Shown: piece after piece, positions 5,919-12,372 of the stretch
Position numbering within the stretch: position 1 is the stretch's first letter
How the letters are laid out: each line of letters opens with the position of its first letter
NCBI GenBank assembly: GCA_002395085.1
Contig: DGVV01000027.1
Coordinates: forward strand, 1-12,372
DNA from: Ruminococcus sp. UBA4275
Lineage (GTDB): Bacteria; Bacillota; Clostridia; Oscillospirales; Ruminococcaceae
DNA length: 12,372 bases
Reading direction: 5' to 3'
Position numbers and translations under genes: made by a program
Notes under the pieces: generated by a model
Seen by the model: only the letters and a program-made list of their open reading frames with translations
What the model was told of the DNA's origin: nothing
Database searches by the model: none

Positions 5919-8900
5919 ATGAAAACTCACCGGATCATCGGTACGGCAGCAGCACTTGCCGTACTCTGTCAAAGCGTCTTACCGGTCATGCCTGCCGCTG
6001 CTGCACAGTCTGCGGGGGCGGCAGATCCGGAAGACTTCGCCGCTGCCGTGCGGGAGATTGTGCAGGGCGATGCCGACCGCACAATTTTTCAGGAGATCAC
6101 ATTCGATCCCGCCGCCGGCACACTCATCTGCGACGGCACGGACGCCGGAACATCCTGCGGAGATCTCATCGTGCGGGACGGCGAACTGATGCTGAAAACA
6201 AAGCAAACACACAAAAAATCCGGAATATCTGTCCAGAGCATCGAGCCGTATGCGCCCTTTGCCGATGCCGCTGCCGAAAACGGGTTTACCTATACCGAGT
6301 CGGACGGCATACTGACCGTCACGAATGAATTTCAGACCGCCCGCCTGATTGTGAAGGCAAAAGGCAGCATCCCGCGGTACGGTTCTCCGCTGCGCATTGC
6401 AGAAGGCTGCTATGATCTGCATATTCTGCAATATGCTGCCCCCGCCGATGCCCTTGCTGCCTATCAGCAGTACAGCAAAGATCCGGCTGTTCAGTTTGTG
6501 CAGCCCTCACACCGCGTTCAGCTTGACCCCGCACTTTCTGAGGCGGAGGTCAGCGATGTGCAAAGCGGCATCTACAATACATGGGGCGCAGATGCCATCG
6601 GTTCGGAGGATTTTATTCATACGTATCTGAATGCGGAATTGCTGCCGGATGTGACCGTTGCCGTCATTGATACCGGCATCAATACGCAGCCTGCCCTCTT
6701 TGACGGACGCATCCTCGAAAACGGCATCAATATTTCCGATTCCGGCGACGACACCGTCACGGATGATATGGGACACGGCACACACGTCACAGGCACAATC
6801 TGCGAACTGACCACACCGAATGTCTCAATTCTGCCGGTCAAGACATTTGACCGCGAAGGTTCATCCTCCGATGAACAGATTTATCTTGGCATTCTGTACG
6901 CCATCGAAAACGGCGCAGACATTCTCAATATGAGTTTCGGCGGACTCGGCGTCAGCCCGCTGGAAGTGGAAGCAATGGCAATAGCCGACCGCAGCGGTGT
7001 CATTGCCTGTGCGGCTGCCGGCAATAACGGCGACGACGCTGCCTATTACTATCCGGGCGGCATCGAAAGCTGCATCACAGTCGGCGCAGTGGATGTGCGC
7101 AATCAGCGCGCCGCATTCTCCAACAACGGCGAAATGCTGGATGTCTCCGCTCCGGGTGTGGATGTCCGCAGCTACACGCACATCGGGGAGGAACTGGGGT
7201 ATAAATCCGGCACAAGCATGGCAACCCCGCACGTTGCTGCCTGCTGCGCCCTGCTGCTGAGTCACGATCAATCCCTCACGCCGGACCGCGTTCAGGCGCT
7301 CATCAACCGCAATGCCGCAGATCTCGGTGCGCCCGGCTTTGACACGGAATTCGGCTGGGGCATGGTGAATCTGCGCGATTTCCAGTGGGATGACGGCATC
7401 TGCCGCGCACCGGAATATTCCCGCAAATCCGGCAATTACGGCAAGCCGCAGACCGTGGAACTCTCTACCGTCACGGAAGATGCCGTGATCTATTATACCA
7501 CCGACGGTTCTGTGCCGACCGCTGAAAACGGCATCCTGTATACCGCACCCATCGAAATTACGGAAACAACGTATCTGCGTGCCATTGCCTGCCGCGAAGG
7601 CTTTCAGGAGAGTGTACCTTCCGAAGCGGTTTACCAGATCGGCGGTACGGATACTGCCGATTCCCTCACGATTGAAAACGGCATCGTGACGCATTATACC
7701 GGCATTCTGAAGGAAGTCACCGTCCCCGCAGAGGCAGACGGCAAACCCGTCACCGGCATCGCGGAGGGCGCATTTGCAGATAATCATTTCGTGACCACTG
7801 TCTCGCTGCCTGACAGCGTGGTTTCCATCGGCAAGGATGCCTTCCGGCGCTGCACCGCACTGGAATCGCTGCGGGCAAAGGGTGTGAAGGAAATCGGAGC
7901 AGGGGCGCTGGCTGACTGCACCGCCCTGACGGAATTTACCCACACCGCACGGCTGACGAGTCTCGGTGCATCTGCCTTTGCAAACTGCATCAGCCTCACG
8001 GAGCTAAGTCTCAGCGGCATCCGCGAACTGCCCGATTCCCTTTGCAGCGGATGCGTCGCGCTGGAGACACTCAACGTTCCGGATGCGGAAACATTTGCCG
8101 ACAAAGCCTTCTGTGATTGCAGCCGTCTCACCGAAATCAACTGCGACTGGAAAAAGATCCGCGCAATCGGAGAACAGGCTTTCGCCGGATGCAGCAGATG
8201 GAACGGTGATCTGCTGCTATCATCCATTGAAACGCTCGGTTCTGCTGCGTTTTACAGATGCAGCAGTCTGATGCGGCTCTCGCTGCCGGAGACGGTCACT
8301 GTGCTGCCGGATTCGCTGCTGATGAATTGTTCCGGACTGCGCCTGCTGCAGCTCCCCGGCGTAACCGAATTGCAGGCAAACGCGCTCGCCACACACGGCA
8401 CACGCGATGACCTGACTGTGGAACTCAATTACAGCCGCCTCACCGCCATCGGAGACGGTGCTTTCTCCGGATTCCGCATCGGCAGCCGCTGGGAAACCGT
8501 GACATTCGCATCGCTGCGGGAAATCAGCCCGCACACCTTCGCCGGTGCATCCGCAGATGCACTGGAATTCCCTCTGCTGACCGAAATTCCCGCTGCCGCA
8601 TTTTCGGAGCAGGGCATCACGATGCTCAGCATCCCACAGGCAGAAAAACTCGGTGAAAACAGTCTGACCGGATGCCTCGCCGTTCACATGACCGGCAAGA
8701 TGCAGAAAATCGGCAGCAATGCCCTCCCCGATGGCATCTATGTCGTCACGCATGACCAGATTCCCGCGCTCAGCGCCTTCGGAAACTGCGTTCTCTGCGA
8801 TGAACCGCTCATCATGGGCGTCAACAGCAAATCTGCCGCGGTCACACAGCATCGTGCGATGCCGCTGCGCGTTCTCGCTATGGGCGATGCACTGACCTAT

Positions 8901-11900
8901 CAGTGGTACATGACTGACGGCGATTCCCGCACGGCAATCTCCGGCGCAGATACCCCCTGTTATACACCCGATACCGCAGAAACCGGTACGCAAAATCTGG
9001 TCTGTGTCATCACGGATGCCGCAGGGAAAACCGATGAAGTGCCGGTGCAGCTCAATGTACAGGCGGAAACCGAATCTCCTGCCCCGCTTCTTCCGGATGA
9101 AACGGTCTATCCCGATGCCGGCAGCGAAATCTGCTGTCAGATTGTACCGGAACATTCGGGCAGTTACCGCATTGCCGCAGAGGGCAATTTCCCGATCACC
9201 GGTACACTGACAGACCCAAGCGGTCAACCCCTTGCGCTGCTGCACAATGAATCCGACGGCAGCAGCACCCTCACAGCAGAGCTGGTTGCCGGTACACGCT
9301 ATCTCCTGACAGCATCCGGCAAATGGAACGGCATCTGCTCCCTGATACTGACGCAGACAGCATCTGCGCCGCACGACATCGCGGACTGCAATGTCACTGT
9401 GCGCGCCGCTGCGGATACCTCGTATGATCACCAGTATATTCCGCTTGTGACGGTGCTTTCACCCGAAGGCAAAATGCTTTCAAAAGGCAAGGATTACATC
9501 CTGCGGACATACTGGCACAATCAGAACTGCACTGTCTCGATTTTCGGCATTGGCAATTACCGCGGCTATACGGAACGCACGGAACAGGTCTGTACGCGCC
9601 TGACCGAAGATACACCCATTCCGGTTTCGCTGGAAAGTTCTGCGGACAAAGCCGTTTTCCTGTTTGTGCCGCGCAGCACCGGCAAATACGCCCTCTATTC
9701 CACCACCGCAGAGGGCTACGCTGAGGAACTGAAAAATTTTTACCGCACCGGTTCGTATCCGGGCGGCTCGCATTATGTCAACATCAACACGAAAATGTAT
9801 CTCTCCGATACCCCTGACGGCAGCAATGTTCTCTGCAATGCCAGCTCCTACGTTCTGCAATCCGGCTACTATTTCACGCTGGAACGGGAACTGAACGCCG
9901 GTCAGAATTACTATCTGATTTGTTCTGCTGACCGCGCCGCGGAATACAGAGTTGTCGCCTCAAACACACGCAAATCGCTGCGGAATGCAAAAGTGACATC
10001 GGAATTCATTGCGAACTATAACCCCGAACAGCCCGATGTGCAGGATGTCACCGTCACACTTGCCGGCGAAACATTGCAGGAGGGCATCGACTACTTCCGC
10101 GTGGACAACAGTACGGATGTCCCCGGCACGGCTGCCATCGCCATCATCGGCACGGGACTCTACACGGAACGCACGACCCAGCAGTACGACATTCTGTTCC
10201 AGGGTGCAAAGGGTGAACGCATCAACGCGGAAATCGGGACACCGCTGACCATTACCTGTGCAGCAAACCGTCTCGAACAGGTCTGGTTTACCGTAGATGC
10301 CTGTGCGACTGACCGCGACACCATCCGCACCCGCATTCTCAATGAGCGAATCAGCGGCACAAAACTGCTGTATTCCCTCTACCGCTACAACGCAAGAACT
10401 CGTCTTTACACGCAAATTTATCCGATCGACGGCGAAAAGGATGACTATTCCCTGCGCAACGGCACTTACTGCCTCACCCTGTGCCGGCAGTACCCGCAGC
10501 AAGGCACAGCCGGCAAGATTACCGTGCTGTATCCGCGTTCGCTGCCTGATGCCGCTCTTGAAATCGGAACTGCTGTTTACACCGGCGATGACATCGCTGC
10601 ACCGGTCACGGTGACTGCGGCTGACGGCACGCTGCTGGAATGCGACAAGGATTATACCGTCAATTATCCGGACGGTCACACACTGTTTGGCGAGACACCG
10701 TTCATCCTTCGCGCCGGAAATACCACATACGGCAATGTAAACGGTACATTCCGCATCACGGTTGATCTGCCGGCAGATGCACCCGTACTGCCCATCGGCA
10801 CAAACACCGCAAATGTTACACTGGAAAACCGCCTTGCAGTTTACCGCATTGCACCGGAAACAGATACTTCATATCTGCTTGGCACAAATGAAGTCGCCAA
10901 TACGGTTCTGCGCGTTTTCGCCCCGGACGGCGAATTGCTGGAACAGGCTTACGGAAACGGCGCAAAATCCGTCCGGTTCGATGTCCCTGCCGGTGAAACC
11001 CGCTATGTGATGATCAAATTCAACGGGACTGCGCGTTCCGGTAAAATCGACTTCTTCCTCGAAACCACCATGAAGCAACTCGAAGCCTGCACCGTTGAAG
11101 CGCCGCCGCAATTCTGGACCGGTGAACGCATCCTGCCGGATGTCACATTCACAGACGGCGACTATACGCTTGTGGAAGGCAGGGACTATCAGCTTCGCTA
11201 TACCGCAGATGACGTGCAAATCGGCCTCGCAACGGCAAATTATACCGGCATCGGTGAATACTTCGGCATCTGTGATGTAGAATACCCGATTATCGCGCCG
11301 GATCTTGCCGGTATGAATCTGGAAGCAATCCCGCTGCTGACAAACCGCACGTTCAGTGCCGCAATGGAGGACGACGAGGAGTACCTGCTTTGCAAATATA
11401 CTGCCGGTCTCACGACGCCGCTGCATCTGGATGTTTTTGAAGCCTACTGCAAGCTGTATGTGCAGCGCTATGATGCAGACGGCACTTATCTTGACAGCAT
11501 GGCGGTGGAATCTGCAAATGCGATGGAATTTGATATGGAAGCCGGCGAAACGACGTATCTGCTGATTTCGCCTACGAACATTTCCAGCTGGAACCGCATC
11601 TTCAAATTGCAGCTTTCCGATTTTGACAGTTCGGAATACCGGCTCCTGCCCGATGAAGAAAACGGCGTAACCTACCGCATTTTCGATGCACTTGGATACG
11701 CTGAGGTGTTCTCGCTGAATACGTCGTGCAGCAAAATCTCCCTGCTGCCGGAAATTGAGGGAATCTCAGTACAAAATGTTCCGGAGGGACTGTTCACGAA
11801 AATCCCCACAGATACGGTCATTTACGGCTATGAAGGCTGTCCTGCGGCAGCGTACGCAAACCGCTATTACTTCGCGTATTTCCAGTATGAACGCAAGACG

Positions 11901-12086
11901 CAGACTGCGGGCGACCTCAACCGTGACGGCATTTGTTCGGCTGCGGATGCGGTGCTGCTTGTCTGCCTGATGACCGAACTGGAAGCCGCGAACGCTGATC
12001 CTGAACTGCTGCAACTCGCAGACATCAACGGCGACAGTTTCATTGACCTCACCGACTACCGCCTTCTCACGCAGATGATGGACTGA
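5919..12086 (+). CDS. Secreted S8 subtilase with LRR, PPC-like/Ig-like modules and C-terminal dockerin
   Basis: The product is 2055 residues; AAAGGGG (5902-5908) precedes the ATG by ten bases. In order: a signal peptide (1-29, ending PAAAA-Q); an inhibitor-I9-like prodomain (about 143-202, ending VQFVQPSHRV); and a peptidase S8 domain (about 244-490) with Asp251 (VIDTG), His286 (GHGTHV), oxyanion Asn369 (AAAGNN) and Ser433 (GTSMATPH), so it should be active. A chitobiase-C-like domain follows (about 497-573, YYTTDGSVPT...LYTAPIEI). Next are BspA-type LRR_5 repeats (about 585-940), an Ig-like domain (about 970-1047, YQWY) and alternating beta modules (about 1066-1902). An LRR-cap-like segment (about 1906-1988, VIYGYEGCPAAAYANRYYF) precedes a type I dockerin (1996-2055). 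Its calcium loops begin at Asp1999 (DLNRDG...D2010) and Asp2035 (DINGDS...D2046). The protease is predicted to be exported and to dock to a cohesin on a cellulosome scaffold or cell-surface anchor. Substrate is unknown. It appears monocistronic, with a terminator 12 bases after the stop. Confidence 0.93.
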   Translation: MKTHRIIGTAAALAVLCQSVLPVMPAAAAQSAGAADPEDFAAAVREIVQGDADRTIFQEITFDPAAGTLICDGTDAGTSCGDLIVRDGELMLKTKQTHKKSGISVQSIEPYAPFADAAAENGFTYTESDGILTVTNEFQTARLIVKAKGSIPRYGSPLRIAEGCYDLHILQYAAPADALAAYQQYSKDPAVQFVQPSHRVQLDPALSEAEVSDVQSGIYNTWGADAIGSEDFIHTYLNAELLPDVTVAVIDTGINTQPALFDGRILENGINISDSGDDTVTDDMGHGTHVTGTICELTTPNVSILPVKTFDREGSSSDEQIYLGILYAIENGADILNMSFGGLGVSPLEVEAMAIADRSGVIACAAAGNNGDDAAYYYPGGIESCITVGAVDVRNQRAAFSNNGEMLDVSAPGVDVRSYTHIGEELGYKSGTSMATPHVAACCALLLSHDQSLTPDRVQALINRNAADLGAPGFDTEFGWGMVNLRDFQWDDGICRAPEYSRKSGNYGKPQTVELSTVTEDAVIYYTTDGSVPTAENGILYTAPIEITETTYLRAIACREGFQESVPSEAVYQIGGTDTADSLTIENGIVTHYTGILKEVTVPAEADGKPVTGIAEGAFADNHFVTTVSLPDSVVSIGKDAFRRCTALESLRAKGVKEIGAGALADCTALTEFTHTARLTSLGASAFANCISLTELSLSGIRELPDSLCSGCVALETLNVPDAETFADKAFCDCSRLTEINCDWKKIRAIGEQAFAGCSRWNGDLLLSSIETLGSAAFYRCSSLMRLSLPETVTVLPDSLLMNCSGLRLLQLPGVTELQANALATHGTRDDLTVELNYSRLTAIGDGAFSGFRIGSRWETVTFASLREISPHTFAGASADALEFPLLTEIPAAAFSEQGITMLSIPQAEKLGENSLTGCLAVHMTGKMQKIGSNALPDGIYVVTHDQIPALSAFGNCVLCDEPLIMGVNSKSAAVTQHRAMPLRVLAMGDALTYQWYMTDGDSRTAISGADTPCYTPDTAETGTQNLVCVITDAAGKTDEVPVQLNVQAETESPAPLLPDETVYPDAGSEICCQIVPEHSGSYRIAAEGNFPITGTLTDPSGQPLALLHNESDGSSTLTAELVAGTRYLLTASGKWNGICSLILTQTASAPHDIADCNVTVRAAADTSYDHQYIPLVTVLSPEGKMLSKGKDYILRTYWHNQNCTVSIFGIGNYRGYTERTEQVCTRLTEDTPIPVSLESSADKAVFLFVPRSTGKYALYSTTAEGYAEELKNFYRTGSYPGGSHYVNINTKMYLSDTPDGSNVLCNASSYVLQSGYYFTLERELNAGQNYYLICSADRAAEYRVVASNTRKSLRNAKVTSEFIANYNPEQPDVQDVTVTLAGETLQEGIDYFRVDNSTDVPGTAAIAIIGTGLYTERTTQQYDILFQGAKGERINAEIGTPLTITCAANRLEQVWFTVDACATDRDTIRTRILNERISGTKLLYSLYRYNARTRLYTQIYPIDGEKDDYSLRNGTYCLTLCRQYPQQGTAGKITVLYPRSLPDAALEIGTAVYTGDDIAAPVTVTAADGTLLECDKDYTVNYPDGHTLFGETPFILRAGNTTYGNVNGTFRITVDLPADAPVLPIGTNTANVTLENRLAVYRIAPETDTSYLLGTNEVANTVLRVFAPDGELLEQAYGNGAKSVRFDVPAGETRYVMIKFNGTARSGKIDFFLETTMKQLEACTVEAPPQFWTGERILPDVTFTDGDYTLVEGRDYQLRYTADDVQIGLATANYTGIGEYFGICDVEYPIIAPDLAGMNLEAIPLLTNRTFSAAMEDDEEYLLCKYTAGLTTPLHLDVFEAYCKLYVQRYDADGTYLDSMAVESANAMEFDMEAGETTYLLISPTNISSWNRIFKLQLSDFDSSEYRLLPDEENGVTYRIFDALGYAEVFSLNTSCSKISLLPEIEGISVQNVPEGLFTKIPTDTVIYGYEGCPAAAYANRYYFAYFQYERKTQTAGDLNRDGICSAADAVLLVCLMTELEAANADPELLQLADINGDSFIDLTDYRLLTQMMD

Positions 12087-12098
12087 CCATCACACAAA

Positions 12099-12131
12099 AA
12101 ACGGGATCTGCCGCAAAAGCAGATCCCGTTT
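12099..12131 (+). terminator. Intrinsic terminator of the dockerin-protease gene
   Basis: Arms 12099-12111 (AAACGGGATCTGC) and 12119-12131 (GCAGATCCCGTTT) form a perfect 13-bp stem with a 7-base loop CGCAAAA, beginning 12 bases after the stop codon. An A-run precedes the stem (12096-12101) and a short T-run ends it (12129-12131), so it could work in both directions. The T-run is short, but stem strength and position make this a convincing terminator. Confidence 0.85.
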
Positions 12132-12189
12132 CAGTCTGTAGATAAAGTGTCTCCGACGGATTTATATTGAGGGTGCCGCTCGCTTCGCA

Positions 12190-12245
12190 TGAATTTGCAG
12201 GCAAATTCACCTCAAACTCCCGCTTAAGGGCTACTAGCCCTTAAG
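12190..12245. repeat. Left-arm hairpin pair
   Basis: Hairpin 1 spans 12190-12209: TGAATTTGC pairs with GCAAATTCA around a 2-base turn. Hairpin 2 spans 12223-12245: CTTAAGGGCT pairs with AGCCCTTAAG around the loop ACT, a perfect 10-bp stem, and is followed by a T6 run (12252-12257) after AATCCC. Hairpin 2 could act as a terminator for plus-strand transcription that passes the first terminator. Confidence 0.8.
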
Positions 12246-12307
12246 AATCCCTTTTTTGGAACAATATGAAAAAGAACGTATTTGCTATATTTCACATAAA
12301 TGGGATT

Positions 12308-12363
12308 CCAAAGGGATAGTATCCCTTTGGCGGGGTATGGGTGAGTTTGCTTGCAAACTCACC
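12308..12363. repeat. Right-arm hairpin pair
   Basis: Hairpin 3 spans 12308-12330: CCAAAGGGAT pairs with ATCCCTTTGG around AGT, a perfect 10-bp stem. Hairpin 4 spans 12340-12363: GGTGAGTTTGC pairs with GCAAACTCACC around TT, an 11-bp stem. Hairpins 3 and 4 are the inverted counterparts of hairpins 2 and 1 in the left arm, with different but matching base pairs. Confidence 0.8.
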
Positions 12364-12372
12364 GCGGAGTGT

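Larger units (their letters stand above)
12183..12370. repeat. MITE/BIME-like element: long inverted arms around an AT-rich core
   Basis: The left arm (about 12183-12251) aligns with the reverse complement of the right arm (about 12302-12370) over nearly its whole length, with a 2-base length difference in the middle and a shared GAATCCC at the inner edge. Between them lies a markedly AT-rich core of about 50 bases (12252-12301). Each arm holds two local hairpins, described separately. No transposase or credible gene is present. The right limit is uncertain because the window ends here. The sequence supports a structured repeat; calling it a non-autonomous mobile element is inference. Confidence 0.7.

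Noticed and set aside
4131..5972. A 613-codon open frame on the minus strand opposite the helicase gene
   Set aside because: It is antisense to a helicase with every motif intact. Long antisense frames are expected in GC-rich genes with biased third positions, and its translation shows no family signature.
6861..9431. Minus-strand open frames of about 360 and 403 codons opposite the large protease gene
   Set aside because: They overlap the protease, chitobiase-C-like and LRR coding sequence antisense, have no ribosome binding site I can defend, and show Cys/His/Arg-rich translations typical of shadow frames.
12266..12319. A 17-codon mini-frame MKKNVFAIFHINGIPKG in the AT-rich core
   Set aside because: There is no convincing ribosome binding site, it runs into the right-arm hairpin, and its length is within chance for AT-rich DNA.

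Overview
The window looks like chromosomal DNA from a GC-rich gut or rumen Firmicute, most likely a Ruminococcus-like member of the Oscillospiraceae. The grounds are a very large secreted protein ending in a type I dockerin (the cellulosome plug-in module), BspA-type leucine-rich repeats, a DUF2975/Xre cassette of the kind common in Clostridia, strong AGGAGG-type ribosome binding sites, and interspersed perfect hairpins. The genus is inferred; no rRNA or housekeeping marker is present.

Layout. (1) 1-1139, +: the 3' part of a P-loop ATPase of the BrxC/BrxD (DUF2791) type, cut by the window edge just upstream of its Walker A motif. (2) 1170-1229: a long intergenic hairpin. (3) 1276-1971, +: a cyclophilin-type peptidyl-prolyl isomerase lipoprotein. 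(4) 3302-1968, -: a compact three-gene operon of two DUF2975 four-helix membrane proteins followed by a small Xre-family regulator. Its last stop codon overlaps that of the isomerase gene in convergent orientation. A clear sigma-A-type promoter lies at 3353-3381. (5) 3303-3512: a divergent intergenic region in which two identical 20-bp repeats flank an imperfect palindrome symmetrically. (6) 3513-5834, +: an Lhr-like superfamily 2 helicase resembling BrxHI. (7) 5919-12086, +: a 2055-residue secreted multidomain protein made of prodomain, subtilisin-type S8 protease, chitobiase-C-like domain, LRR_5 block, Ig-like domain, alternating PPC-like and Ig-like beta modules, and dockerin. (8) 12099-12131: a terminator. 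(9) 12183-12370: an element with long inverted-repeat arms, each arm carrying two small perfect hairpins.

How the parts may work together. The DUF2791 ATPase and the Lhr-like helicase are families that co-occur in type 2 BREX and related defence or stress loci. Here they lie on the same strand but are separated by the isomerase gene and the inverted DUF2975 cassette, so they could be the remains or the edge of a BREX-like or Ter-like locus interrupted by an unrelated cassette. The DUF2975-Xre operon is probably self-regulated from the repeats at 3386-3491, which also lie beside the helicase start. The giant protease is probably an independent unit with its own terminator. It is predicted to be exported, matured by removal of its prodomain, and docked to a cohesin-bearing scaffold or cell-surface protein.

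The two strongest candidates for something undescribed are the dockerin-borne subtilase with its alternating beta-module architecture, and the hairpin element at the right edge. In that element, differences between the two arms are compensated so that every local stem stays paired.
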